64,000 nt of DNA from a bacterium ADurb.Bin157 (GCA_002070375.1 MWDD01000005.1:35044-99043); one strand, 5' to 3'; positions 8,397-16,786 are shown, numbered from the stretch's first letter. The notes: a model not told the origin generated them from the sequence alone. Translations and numbers: made by a program.

Positions 8397-9689
8397 TTAC
8401 TTGTGGTTAGCTTTCCATTCAGCGATTATATCATTAATCGCATATTCCGGTGTTAAATCACCATTCAACACGTCTTTGAGTTTATCACCGAGAGGAGCAT
8501 AAATATCACCTTGAAATTGGCTGACATTTGCTTTACGGCTCATTTGAAGCTGTTTTATAAAGACCTGAATATAAGGATCCTGCTTTAACTCAGGTGCAGC
8601 AAAAACACTTTTTCGTGCAGGCATACCGTAATTTGCCATAACAAGCTTCTTTTGAGCTTCGTAAGAAAACATATATCTTGCAAATTTTAAAGCGGCTTCT
8701 TGATGTTTAGATTTCTTTGAAATTACTATGGTTTGACAACCTGTAGGAGAAAAGGTACCATGAGGTCCGGCAGGTAATTGTGCTATACCGAGATTAGAAT
8801 TATCTCTTTTAAAATCCGTGCCGTTAATAATTGAACGAATTGCCCAAGGCCCGGTAAAAATCATACTCACTTGCCCGCTTCCAAAACCGTTTATCATCGT
8901 GTTGTAAATTTTTGCACGTAAATTAACCGGCGGCACCGCTTTTAAACGGTCTTTCAAATGTAAAAGGTATTCAAAAGCTTTGGTTGCGGCATCAGATCTG
9001 ATTGCCAAAGAGCCGTCCGGAGCAAAATACTGGCCCCCGAAACCGAAAAAGAAGGGCTCGAAATACCACCCGTTAGGGTATATAAAAAAGCCATATCTTC
9101 CACTATTGCGATCAGTCAATTTTTGAGCGGCAACTAAAAACTCATCAAAATTTATAGGAACCTTAACGTTATTAGAGGCAAAATGTTTTTTGTTATAAAA
9201 CAAAGCTAAACAGTCTACCGAAATAGGCATAGCCCACATTTTATCTTGCCAAGAAACGAAATCGCGTGCCAAAGGCACCATGTCTTCATATTCTTCTTTA
9301 ACAACCGATCTTTTTATTTCAGAAACTATGTCGGCAGATGCAAAATCAGGAATCCAAAACCTGTCAGCACGAAACAAATCCGGGCCTGAGTCTGATTTAA
9401 CACTTTCTTTAAACTTTTCTCTTGCTTTATAAAATTCAATAAGAATTTCTTCTACTTCAATTTGTGGGTTTGCATTTGAAAATTCTCTGAGAATTCCAGA
9501 CATCGCAGCCGCTTCTAAACCTTCCATTGTGTTCCAGAAGACCAACTTTATTTTTTCACCCTCAACAGCTTCAGATGAGCTCTTAGAGCAACATCCCACA
9601 ATAGTTGGCAAAGTATACAAAATTACAGCAATTAAAATTAATGCTGTAAAATTACTACTATATTTTTTTATAGAAAATAATGAAATCAT
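8397..9689 (-). CDS. ABC-type sugar-binding lipoprotein (MalE/UgpB-like)
   Basis: This 430-residue extracellular solute-binding protein family 1 member starts with a hydrophobic signal ending in TIVGCC, a lipobox, so it is probably anchored as a lipoprotein. The mature part has family features: KLVFWNTMEGLEAAAM near the N-terminus, SGPDLFRADRFWIPDFA, the hinge strand MWAMPISVDCLALFYNK, MIFTGPWAIRSII, and AALKFARYMFSYEAQKKLV. Such proteins capture sugars or oligosaccharides for MalF/MalG-type permeases. No permease is seen in the operon or the window. The partner may be encoded elsewhere, or the protein may serve as a sugar sensor. No clear ribosome binding site precedes the ATG; a hairpin lies just upstream. 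Confidence 0.88.
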   Translation of the reverse strand: MISLFSIKKYSSNFTALILIAVILYTLPTIVGCCSKSSSEAVEGEKIKLVFWNTMEGLEAAAMSGILREFSNANPQIEVEEILIEFYKAREKFKESVKSDSGPDLFRADRFWIPDFASADIVSEIKRSVVKEEYEDMVPLARDFVSWQDKMWAMPISVDCLALFYNKKHFASNNVKVPINFDEFLVAAQKLTDRNSGRYGFFIYPNGWYFEPFFFGFGGQYFAPDGSLAIRSDAATKAFEYLLHLKDRLKAVPPVNLRAKIYNTMINGFGSGQVSMIFTGPWAIRSIINGTDFKRDNSNLGIAQLPAGPHGTFSPTGCQTIVISKKSKHQEAALKFARYMFSYEAQKKLVMANYGMPARKSVFAAPELKQDPYIQVFIKQLQMSRKANVSQFQGDIYAPLGDKLKDVLNGDLTPEYAINDIIAEWKANHK

Positions 9690-9698
9690 CAGAAAATG

Positions 9699-9720
9699 AG
9701 GGGCGATTGATTTCGCCCCT
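9699..9720 (-). other. Intercistronic hairpin between ABC ATPase and binding-protein genes
   Basis: AGGGGCG and CGCCCCT form a 7-bp GC-rich stem around an 8-base loop in the 42-base gap. The run after it on the minus strand is only CATTTTCTG, so it is not a strong terminator. It may be a processing or stabilising stem, or an attenuator lowering expression of the downstream genes. Confidence 0.5.
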
Positions 9721-9731
9721 TAGTTTTGGTC

Positions 9732-10847
9732 TTATTTTTCTGACTTTCTTTTAATCCTTACGGTGTCAGAATTTTTAAATAAATGTAAACAATCAATTGG
9801 AATATGAGCATTAACCTGCTGCCCCACTTCGACCTTTACAGAAGGTTCAACACGAGCATTTATACTGTGTCCGTGACCAACAAGATACAAATAGGTTTCT
9901 GCACCCATCGGTTCTATTAAATCCACTCTGCAGGGCAATTTAAGAGAAGGAACTTTGTCATCGTTAATAATGATGTGCTCCGGTCTTATACCCAAGAACA
10001 TATCTTCTTCAAAAGAGTCAACAAAGTGTTGAGGCAAATCAATAGGCCACTCGTGCAATGAAGCTTCATCTTCTTTATTTGGCAAAGCCAAGCCCTGAGA
10101 AGTTTTTTTGACTTTTAAAATATTCATTGGGGGTGAACCGATGAAAGTAGCAACAAACACGTTTGCCGGTTTTTCATAAATTACACCGGGAACATCGTAT
10201 TGCTGAATGATTCCTTCGTGAAGCAATACAATTCTGTCTGCCATAGTCATTGCTTCTACCTGGTCGTGTGTAACGTAAACAAAAGTTGTTTTAAGTCTTT
10301 GGTGAAGTTTTTTGATTTCAGCGCGCATTTGAACGCGAAGTTTTGCGTCGAGGTTAGATAAAGGTTCATCCATCAAAAAGACTTTAGGCTCACGAACTAT
10401 TGCACGCCCAAGAGCCACACGCTGTCTTTGTCCGCCTGAAAGTTGCTTGGGCAATCTTTCGAGATATTCACCAAGTCCAAGAATTTTCGCAGCATCTTGA
10501 ACTCTTTCATTTATTTCTTTTTCACTAATCTTTCTAAGTTTAAGCCCAAAAGAAAGATTATCTTTAACCGTCATGTGCGGATACAATGCATAGTTTTGAA
10601 AAACCATGGCAATGTCTCTGTCTTTTGGCGGCAAATTATTAACTATAACATCACCGATTTTAATAGTACCGGAAGTTATGTCTTCTAATCCTGCAATCAT
10701 GCGCAAGCTGGTGCTTTTACCGCATCCGGAAGGTCCTACCAGCACCACAAACTCTTTGTCTTCGATATGAAGATCAATTCCCTTTACAGTGGACTCTTTA
10801 GCCCCTTCGTAAGTCTTAACAACATTCGAGAAATCAATTGAAGCCAT
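9732..10847 (-). CDS. Sugar ABC transporter ATP-binding protein (UgpC/MsmX type)
   Basis: This cytoplasmic ATPase energises MalFG-like sugar permeases. The 371-residue protein has Walker A GPSGCGKST, Q-loop VFQNYALYPHMTV, signature LSGGQRQRVALGRAIV, Walker B VFLMDEPLSNLDAK and the switch His in VTHDQVEAM, then a C-terminal TOBE/regulatory region (FLGIRPEHI). I chose the ATG at 10847 because AGGA lies about 6 bases upstream; an upstream GTG would overlap the EIIB gene. ATPases of this type are often shared by several permeases, which may explain the lack of a permease here. Its place between EIIB and a binding protein inside a PTS operon is odd. Confidence 0.95.
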   Translation of the reverse strand: MASIDFSNVVKTYEGAKESTVKGIDLHIEDKEFVVLVGPSGCGKSTSLRMIAGLEDITSGTIKIGDVIVNNLPPKDRDIAMVFQNYALYPHMTVKDNLSFGLKLRKISEKEINERVQDAAKILGLGEYLERLPKQLSGGQRQRVALGRAIVREPKVFLMDEPLSNLDAKLRVQMRAEIKKLHQRLKTTFVYVTHDQVEAMTMADRIVLLHEGIIQQYDVPGVIYEKPANVFVATFIGSPPMNILKVKKTSQGLALPNKEDEASLHEWPIDLPQHFVDSFEEDMFLGIRPEHIIINDDKVPSLKLPCRVDLIEPMGAETYLYLVGHGHSINARVEPSVKVEVGQQVNAHIPIDCLHLFKNSDTVRIKRKSEK

Positions 10848-10860
10848 GTTTTTCCTCGCT

Positions 10861-11322
10861 TTAAAGTATATCACCTAATTGCATTGGTACATTCTGAGGT
10901 GTAGGTTGAAAAATCGGAGTAACTCCCGAGTCGATAATTTTACCAAAGTTTTTTCTGTCTTCTGAGTCTACGTGCAGAGCTTCAAAGATCTCTTCTTTTC
11001 CGTCTTTGGAGTGCATTCCTCCGACATTAAAGCGCTTAGGCGAAATGCCCTTGTCTAAACAAGAGAAAGCATCTGCGGGTGAAGAGACCAGTATAAAAGT
11101 ATCATCGGTAACCACATCAGAAGTCAAATCAGAAGTAGAATAAAACTCAAGTTCTATATCGGGCGGAACGCTCAAAGACATTAAATCCTGGCGCATAAAA
11201 TCATCACTTATCTTGTCATTAACTACAATAAGCTTATCCGGCTTTATTTCGGGAAGCCACCCCACAATCACCTGACCATGAATCAATCTATCGTCAATTC
11301 TTAAAAATTTTACTGTTGTCAT
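10861..11322 (-). CDS. PTS mannose/fructose/sorbose-family EIIB component
   Basis: EIIB receives phosphate from EIIA on a histidine and phosphorylates the incoming sugar. The 153-residue single-domain protein starts with the family motif FLRIDDRLIHGQVIVGWLPE, where His15 is the phosphorylation site, followed by KLIVVNDKISDDFMRQDLM and the C-terminal NVGGMHSKDGK region. It overlaps the upstream EIIA gene by 4 bases. EIIA and EIIB are separate proteins here, as in some mannose and sorbose systems. Confidence 0.95.
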   Translation of the reverse strand: MTTVKFLRIDDRLIHGQVIVGWLPEIKPDKLIVVNDKISDDFMRQDLMSLSVPPDIELEFYSTSDLTSDVVTDDTFILVSSPADAFSCLDKGISPKRFNVGGMHSKDGKEEIFEALHVDSEDRKNFGKIIDSGVTPIFQPTPQNVPMQLGDIL

Positions 11323-11735
11323 GCTTTCTTTATGGCTCTTTTTTCAAAAAATTCTTTAAGGTTGATTATGCTTTTTACCCCACCGGCCTGAACTCTTACG
11401 GCCAAGTCTTTAAGACTGTCGGCAAAACTTCTGTATCCGATTGCTTCGAGTAACATAGGTAAATTAACGCCTGTTACAACCTCAATGTTTTTAGTTTTCA
11501 TCAGTTCAACACTTATATTATTTGCGCTTCCGCCCATTAAATCAGTTAAAAGAAGACATCCTTCTTCTCCATAAAGAGAGACGGCATCCTCTGCCTTTTT
11601 TTTGAGATCTTCCAGAGATTCTCTGGCAGAAAAAGTTACGGCATGCACACATTCCGAATCTCCCATGATCATGGAAGCTGTTGCGACAAGCTGTTCTGAA
11701 AGTTTTCCGTGTGTAAGAACGACCACTCCAATCAT
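11319..11735 (-). CDS. PTS mannose/fructose/sorbose-family EIIA component
   Basis: EIIA takes phosphate from HPr. The 138-residue protein begins MIGVVVLTHGKLSEQL, with phosphorylatable His9, and has the family motif LLLTDLMGGSANNIS and VTGVNLPMLLEA. I chose the ATG at 11735 over an upstream TTG because GGAG lies 8 bases before it and because it then starts right after the stop of the HutP-like gene. It is the second gene of the operon. Confidence 0.94.
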   Translation of the reverse strand: MIGVVVLTHGKLSEQLVATASMIMGDSECVHAVTFSARESLEDLKKKAEDAVSLYGEEGCLLLTDLMGGSANNISVELMKTKNIEVVTGVNLPMLLEAIGYRSFADSLKDLAVRVQAGGVKSIINLKEFFEKRAIKKA

Positions 11736-11737
11736 TT

Positions 11738-12196
11738 TCAATTCTCCAAACAATGATGAAGCACTCTGGTTGCAGAGACTTCACGATCTATATTTAGGCC
11801 GGGGAGGCCCACTGTTCCGAAAACCGACATGGCCAAATCTTTATCATGCACTGTAAGACCGATTTTTAGGCCACCACCGGAAACATTTATTAAAGGCCCC
11901 TCTAAGGAACGTAAAATTTCTTCTACCAAGGTCACAACAGCGTGTCGATTTTTTGGTGTAACTGCCATTATTCCGCTGTTTTCTGCCGCACCGAAAGTAT
12001 TTCTCAATATTTTATTTTTCAAATTCTCGCCGTTACCGCCTGCTCTTGTAATAACCGATTTAATACCGTATTTAGCAAGAAAAACGACGATTTCGTCGTC
12101 GTGTTCATTGTCGATCATACTGCATAACACCGCCGCCTTACCCAAAGAGGCCGCACCGTTCAATAGTAAAATGTCTTCAAATGCAGGTTTAGTCAT
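11738..12196 (-). CDS. HutP-like regulatory protein
   Basis: This 152-residue protein resembles HutP, the histidine- and magnesium-dependent RNA-binding antiterminator of the Bacillus hut operon. From memory of Bacillus HutP I can align the segment with AAENSGIMAVTPKNRHAVVT to the helix with metal ligands His73 and His77, and the segment SVFGTVGLPGLNIDREV to SLYGTIGAPIKGLEHET. The C-terminal His-His matches the region of His138. His73 and His138 appear kept, but the His77 position is Thr. It is the first gene behind a near-consensus promoter and heads a PTS operon, so it may regulate sugar genes, or it may be a HutP-fold protein with another ligand. No histidine-use gene is nearby. The ATG has only a weak ribosome binding site. 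Confidence 0.55.
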   Translation of the reverse strand: MTKPAFEDILLLNGAASLGKAAVLCSMIDNEHDDEIVVFLAKYGIKSVITRAGGNGENLKNKILRNTFGAAENSGIMAVTPKNRHAVVTLVEEILRSLEGPLINVSGGGLKIGLTVHDKDLAMSVFGTVGLPGLNIDREVSATRVLHHCLEN

Positions 12197-12231
12197 GTAC
12201 ACCCATTCTTTCAAAAATAATCAACAAAGTT

Positions 12232-12260
12232 ATTATAGATTTGGCTATTTGCAAAGTCAA
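12232..12260 (-). promoter_or_regulatory. Sigma-70-type promoter of the hutP-like/PTS operon
   Basis: On the minus strand TTGACT (12255-12260) and TATAAT (12232-12237) are 17 bases apart, nearly consensus. The leader to the ATG at 12196 would be only about 30 bases, too short for a classic leader terminator upstream of the first gene. Confidence 0.8.
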
Positions 12261-12292
12261 GTAAAAGATACGTTCACAAAACTTCAACTTGT

Positions 12293-12322
12293 TTGATAAT
12301 TCAACTCTTTGTGATTTATATA
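12293..12322 (+). promoter_or_regulatory. Candidate promoter for the beta-barrel gene
   Basis: TTGATA and TATATA are 18 bases apart, in the intergenic region shared with the divergent hutP-like operon. AT-rich DNA makes chance matches common. Confidence 0.35.
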
Positions 12323-12364
12323 AAATTAGTTAAATTTTATTGGTCTCATGTCGATACTGCGAAC

Positions 12365-13438
12365 ATGAAAACCTGCACAAAAATTTTAACAACTTTTACA
12401 GCCTTATTGATGACAATATCAAGCACAGGGCTTGCATTAGATCTGACACAGTATCAGAGTTATTTGTCACCAAAAAATAGCTCTAAAGCTGCAAATAATA
12501 AAAAGGCGGCACTTATTGCCCCACCTGCGCAGCAGTATATACCTTATCAGAGTCAAAGTGCAGATGCCTATTATGTTCATGGAGAACCCGGACAGTTTGT
12601 TCCGCTGGAAGGACAAAAACGGCGAGACGGAGAACGCTTGCTTCTTCCCGGCGAAACTCGTGTGCCATCAGAACTGAGACCTTTATTAACCGAAAGACTT
12701 ACCCCCAGACAAGGCTTAGCGACAATAGGTGGGACAGGCGCCGCATTAGTTCCTTCCCCGGGCGTTTTAGAACCTAATAAAACTGCGGTCGGAGTTCATT
12801 TGCAAATGTTCGATCTTTTAAACAATTCTGACGTTAAATACACAGATCAAGATTATTTTGACACAACCATAAGCGCAGCTTGGGGTGCTGATGACGGACT
12901 TGAAGTAGGTTTTGACAAAACCCTCGATAACCAAGACCGCTTTGATATTGATGAACCCTTGTATCTGAATTTTAAGTATCAAGTTCCGGGCAATGTAACG
13001 CTTGGCGGCAGTTTCAGCTGCGACAGCAGTTACCATTCTCTTTGGGTTGCAGCAGGCGTGCCGGTTGCTTGGGTTGGCGTAGGCGGCAACTTTGGCCCCT
13101 CAGATTACAAGTTTTCGTGGTCTAACGACCCCGACAAATATCATGGTCCTCTTAAAAGAGCTAAATTTGGCGGGTATAATTTTGATACCAATAAGGCCAC
13201 CGGTTACGCCGATCCGTTTTTCTTCTTCTTGGGGGGAATCGTATCACTGAATGACTACCTAAAATTTGTATATGATTTTAATGGAGACAGGTTCAGTTTA
13301 GGCTTCAGATTTACGTATCAAAATCTAATAAATATAAATGCTTCATATATTTCTGAGGGAGACTATGACAATCTTGCCGGTGCTATTTCTCACAAAGAAT
13401 ACAAAGGGTTTGTTTTGGGAGCATCTGTATTATTCTGA
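12365..13438 (+). CDS. Probable outer-membrane beta-barrel protein
   Basis: I do not recognise the family. The ATG at 12365 gives a 357-residue protein with a clear signal peptide (KILTTFTALLMTISSTGLA, cut near Ala). A low-complexity linker follows, then a Gly/aromatic-rich region from about residue 125 with alternating hydrophobic strands (TAVGVHLQMF, DDGLEVGFDKTL, YLNFKYQVPGNVTLGGSF, FSLGFRFTYQNLININASY). The last residue is Phe after a hydrophobic strand (GFVLGASVLF), the usual C-terminal signal for barrel insertion. It stands alone on the plus strand inside the split dcw region and converges with ftsI with only 6 bases between stops. The function is unknown; a porin-like role is a guess based on the neighbouring sugar operon. 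Confidence 0.65.
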   Translation: MKTCTKILTTFTALLMTISSTGLALDLTQYQSYLSPKNSSKAANNKKAALIAPPAQQYIPYQSQSADAYYVHGEPGQFVPLEGQKRRDGERLLLPGETRVPSELRPLLTERLTPRQGLATIGGTGAALVPSPGVLEPNKTAVGVHLQMFDLLNNSDVKYTDQDYFDTTISAAWGADDGLEVGFDKTLDNQDRFDIDEPLYLNFKYQVPGNVTLGGSFSCDSSYHSLWVAAGVPVAWVGVGGNFGPSDYKFSWSNDPDKYHGPLKRAKFGGYNFDTNKATGYADPFFFFLGGIVSLNDYLKFVYDFNGDRFSLGFRFTYQNLININASYISEGDYDNLAGAISHKEYKGFVLGASVLF

Positions 13439-13444
13439 GAAAAG

Positions 13445-15412
13445 TTAATCTCGATAATCCGGCGATAGCGTTACTTTCATTATTTTTCTGGCAGGTATCG
13501 GAGAGCCCGGTCTCGGCTGTTGAGAGACCACTATTCCGTGGCCGTCAAAAATAGCTTTAAGATTGCTTTTCTCTACAGATTGTATTGCGTCTTTCAGAGA
13601 TTTACCGATCAAATTCGGAACAATATCTGTAATATCAGAATTTACTTCTATTTGAGCAAAAGGATTGTTTTTTTCGACATTATATGCAGCAATATCTTTA
13701 ATAATCTTGTTTTGCGGTCTGTCAGGAGGGATACGCATATATTTCATAACCCGATCGGCAATTTTTGAAAATGGTTCTGCGGTAACGAGACCACCCGAGA
13801 GTGTTTTATCGTCACCCTTTGGTTCATTAAGAACTACCAACAAAACTATTTTGGGGTTCATTGCTGGCACCATCCCAATAAATGAACAAACGACCTTAGT
13901 TGTCGAATAAACTCCGGATGGCTCAATTTTTTGAGCTGTACTTGTTTTTCCGCCTGCAGTGTAATCTTTTACCTTAGCCAATCTTCCGGTTCCGCCTTCA
14001 ACAACCCCCATCAACATTTCTCTGAGACTTTTTGCCAACTCGGGCGATAAGACTCTTCTGACAACCTCTGCTTCAAATTCCTCTTTCATTTCATTATCTT
14101 GAGATGAAATTCTTTTTATCAACTTAGGCTTTACAAGAAGGCCGCCATTGGCTATCGCAGAATAAGCCTGAACGAGTTGCATTCCTGTGACAGCTAACTC
14201 GTGCCCCAAACAAAGCGAAGACGGTGAAAATGCCGACCACTTAGAGGGCGGCTTTAATATACCGGTGCTTTCTGATACGACCTCTACTCCGGTAGGATCG
14301 CCAAATCCAAAACTTTTGTAGGTTCGGTAGAGCATTGAAGGGTCAAGAATCTTCGAGATTTCAGTCATAGCTCCGTTGCAAGACGCTGCAATGGCTTTAT
14401 GAAAATCGACTAAACCATGAGCTCCGTGACATCTGATTCTTCTTCCCGGGATCTCTCCGTATCCTCTGCAATAAAATTTTGAGGATGTATCGGCTCTTTT
14501 ATGTTCAATTGCACTTGCCACCGCAAAAATCTTCATGCACGAACCGGGTTCAAAAATATCTGTAACAGGTCTGTTTCTTCTAACGTCAGGTTTTACCGAT
14601 CCAAATTCATTTAAATCATAACTTGGATAACAAGCCATACCCAAAACTTCTCCGTTATGGGGGTCCATTACTATTGCAGAACCATCTATAGGCTTATATT
14701 TTTCTACAAGATTCTGAAGTTCTGATTCAAGAGTATGCTGAATATAAGCATCGATTGTTAAATGCAGATTGCTTCCGCCCATGGGCGGAGTAACAACCCT
14801 CATTCTCGAGGGTTCACTGTCACTTATGCTTATATCTTCTTGTATGGCTAATCCCGGGTAACCACAAAGGGTTTTATCATATTTAAGTTCTATTCCTTCC
14901 AGCCCTTGTTGCTCCGTTCCCGTAAAGCCTATTAAATTGGCGGCTAAGCTTTTTTGCGGATAATACCTATGATAATGGTTTTCGAATTTTACGCCTTGAA
15001 TTGCCAGCTGCTTGAGCTTTCCGGCCAATTTCGGCTCTAGCTCTTTATATATTAAAACATAATCTTGTTTTCCTGTAATCTTATTAAGAATTTCGTCTCT
15101 GCTCACAGGAATCACGGAAGCCAAGGCATTTGCAACTTCTGCGGGAGATTTTACTTCGGGGGTATATACAAAAACAGAAAAAGTATCGACAGAAATAGCC
15201 AATTCGCTACCGCGTCTGTCATAAATATTGCCCCTTTTCATATCAATAACGCGCTTACTGATATGATTTTTATTGGAGCGGGTTTTCCATTGATTGTGCT
15301 GAAGTATCTGCAAATGTATCAGACGAGCAACAAAAATAAAAATTAACACCCCTGACAATACAAGCAACAGAATTGCCCTTACAGTTCTTGAATGCAACTT
15401 ACGCTTTCTCAT
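13445..15412 (-). CDS. ftsI: Septal peptidoglycan transpeptidase FtsI/PBP with C-terminal PASTA domain
   Basis: This class B penicillin-binding protein crosslinks septal peptidoglycan outside the inner membrane. The 655-residue protein has one N-terminal membrane anchor (residues about 11-32), a dimerisation domain, and a transpeptidase domain with the serine motif GSCMK (SxxK), SCN (SxN) and GGKTSTAQK (KTG-type; here KTS). It ends in a PASTA domain of about 60 residues (VPNLIGKSLKDAIQSVE), as in Firmicute SpoVD and PBP2x and unlike E. coli FtsI. It overlaps rsmH by 14 bases. The usual next gene, murE, is displaced by the inserted sugar operon. Confidence 0.95.
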   Translation of the reverse strand: MRKRKLHSRTVRAILLLVLSGVLIFIFVARLIHLQILQHNQWKTRSNKNHISKRVIDMKRGNIYDRRGSELAISVDTFSVFVYTPEVKSPAEVANALASVIPVSRDEILNKITGKQDYVLIYKELEPKLAGKLKQLAIQGVKFENHYHRYYPQKSLAANLIGFTGTEQQGLEGIELKYDKTLCGYPGLAIQEDISISDSEPSRMRVVTPPMGGSNLHLTIDAYIQHTLESELQNLVEKYKPIDGSAIVMDPHNGEVLGMACYPSYDLNEFGSVKPDVRRNRPVTDIFEPGSCMKIFAVASAIEHKRADTSSKFYCRGYGEIPGRRIRCHGAHGLVDFHKAIAASCNGAMTEISKILDPSMLYRTYKSFGFGDPTGVEVVSESTGILKPPSKWSAFSPSSLCLGHELAVTGMQLVQAYSAIANGGLLVKPKLIKRISSQDNEMKEEFEAEVVRRVLSPELAKSLREMLMGVVEGGTGRLAKVKDYTAGGKTSTAQKIEPSGVYSTTKVVCSFIGMVPAMNPKIVLLVVLNEPKGDDKTLSGGLVTAEPFSKIADRVMKYMRIPPDRPQNKIIKDIAAYNVEKNNPFAQIEVNSDITDIVPNLIGKSLKDAIQSVEKSNLKAIFDGHGIVVSQQPRPGSPIPARKIMKVTLSPDYRD

Positions 15413-16376
15413 GGTTCACCGTTAATATTTTTTTGCAACATCTTAGTCTTGCCGATCTTGATCTCGGATTCACAGCAATTTCATCTTCATCCGCAAAAAT
15501 TGCTTTTTTGGTTAACACTTCAAGCGTCGGTTTTTTACCGCACACGCAAACAGGGAAATTTGGAGGACAATCACAACCTTTTGCAAATTTTTGCATAAAG
15601 TTTTTTATCAGCCTGTCTTCCAGAGAATGAAAAGAAATGATGCTAAGGTGTCCGCCGGGGTTTAAACAATCAAGGGCAACTGCCAAAAAATCTTCGATTT
15701 CGCCTAACTCGTTGTTAACCTCAATTCTTAAAGCCTGAAAAACCCTTGTGGCGGGATGAATATGTTTTTTACTTTTATTTGCTGCCGGAACCGCATCACA
15801 AATAATTTTCGCCAAATCTTCTGTTGTAGTAATAGTTTTTTCTGCTCTTTTTCTAATTATTGCGTCTGTTATGCGTCGCGCAAATTTTTCTTCTCCATAT
15901 TCAAAAAAAATATGTTCCAGCTCAGATTTTTCATAAGTGTTCACAATATTTTCAGCAGTAATTTTATCTCTTTTATCCATTCTCATGTCTAGTGGGCCCG
16001 ACCTCATAAAAGAAAAGCCTCTCTCAGAACTATCAAGTTGATAAGATGAAACTCCAAGGTCGAGAAGAATACCGTCCGCTCCTTTGCAACCCGTATGTTC
16101 AAGAACTTCGGGCAGCTCCGAAGCTTTTGCCTGAAATCTGGCTATTCTTGGATCAGGGTTTTTATCTATGGAATAATTCAGTATTTCTGCATCACGATCA
16201 ACCGCAAATACTTTGGTGATTTGAGGGTATTCTTCTAATATAGCTTTTGTGTGTCCGCCCAACCCAAAAGTACAATCGGCGAATATTTTGCCGTTTTCGG
16301 GTAAAGCGTTTCTGACGACAGCTTCAAGAAGTACGGGAACATGCATTGGATTATGGTTATTCATTATTTTTTCCAT
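15399..16376 (-). CDS. rsmH: 16S rRNA (cytosine1402-N4)-methyltransferase RsmH (MraW)
   Basis: RsmH methylates C1402 in the decoding centre of 16S rRNA, using SAM. The 325-residue protein begins HVPVLLEAVV and has the SAM-binding motif FADCTFGLGGHTKAIL, then GADGILLDLGVSSYQLD, ERGFSFMRSGPLDMRMD, FQALRIEVNNEL and the C-terminal SIISFHSLEDRLIKNFM and NPRSRSARLRCC motifs. The start could be the ATG at 16376 or the one at 16364; the latter overlaps the ftsL stop (TAATG). In most genomes rsmH precedes ftsL, but here it follows it. Confidence 0.97.
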   Translation of the reverse strand: MEKIMNNHNPMHVPVLLEAVVRNALPENGKIFADCTFGLGGHTKAILEEYPQITKVFAVDRDAEILNYSIDKNPDPRIARFQAKASELPEVLEHTGCKGADGILLDLGVSSYQLDSSERGFSFMRSGPLDMRMDKRDKITAENIVNTYEKSELEHIFFEYGEEKFARRITDAIIRKRAEKTITTTEDLAKIICDAVPAANKSKKHIHPATRVFQALRIEVNNELGEIEDFLAVALDCLNPGGHLSIISFHSLEDRLIKNFMQKFAKGCDCPPNFPVCVCGKKPTLEVLTKKAIFADEDEIAVNPRSRSARLRCCKKILTVNHEKA

Positions 16377-16786
16377 TCTTCGGGCATTATAATGAAGAGC
16401 TGCTGCTTTGCTGATGGTTGTCTCATTCCCAAATCATTTGTTGCAATTTCTTCAATTCTGCCAAGTGCCTGAAGTTTTGAGATTTCAATTCTTAGGTCTG
16501 AGTTACTGTTTTCTAGTGCTTTTATATCTTTTTCTATGCTATTTATGCGAAGTTTAACCTCAAACATTTTGCTTGATTGCCAAATATAATAACTAAGCAT
16601 CGCACTGACCAAGAAAATAGCAGTCAAGTAGAGACGCAAAATTCTTCTGCGTTTTTGAACCATATCAAGCGGCGGCAAATCACGGCCCCCCGGTCTTTTA
16701 ACCGGATCTGAGGGTTGGGCAACAGATAAAAATATCTTTGAGGCGCTCAAATCAATAACCTTATATAAAACAAGAGGATAAAGCAT
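16364..16786 (-). CDS. ftsL: FtsL/DivIC-like septum protein
   Basis: FtsL-type proteins are small bitopic division proteins that bridge FtsB and FtsQ with FtsI. The 140-residue protein has a basic cytoplasmic stretch (VQKRRRILRLY), one membrane helix (about residues 52-68, LTAIFLVSAMLSYYIW), a coiled coil (VKLRINSIEKDIKALENSN) and a C-terminal IEEIATNDLGMRQP motif typical of FtsL/DivIC. About 40 extra N-terminal residues precede the basic stretch; a later start is possible. Its place before rsmH is a reversal of the usual dcw order. Confidence 0.75.
   Translation of the reverse strand: MLYPLVLYKVIDLSASKIFLSVAQPSDPVKRPGGRDLPPLDMVQKRRRILRLYLTAIFLVSAMLSYYIWQSSKMFEVKLRINSIEKDIKALENSNSDLRIEISKLQALGRIEEIATNDLGMRQPSAKQQLFIIMPEEWKK

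Noticed and set aside
8397..9689. Binding protein as part of a complete ABC importer in this operon
   Set aside because: The next membrane genes are clearly PTS EIIC and EIID (family motifs), not MalF/MalG permeases.
9699..9720. Intrinsic terminator after the ABC ATPase gene
   Set aside because: On the minus strand the hairpin is followed by CATTTTCTG and not a U run, and genes on both sides look like one operon; kept only as a hairpin.
10848..10874. GTG start giving nine extra residues for the ABC ATPase
   Set aside because: It overlaps the EIIB stop region, and the ATG at 10847 has a proper AGGA site and matches the usual family start.
12215..12364. Riboswitch or HutP-type leader in the intergenic region
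   Set aside because: The hutP-side leader is only about 30 bases after the -10, with no terminator hairpin; only promoters can be supported.
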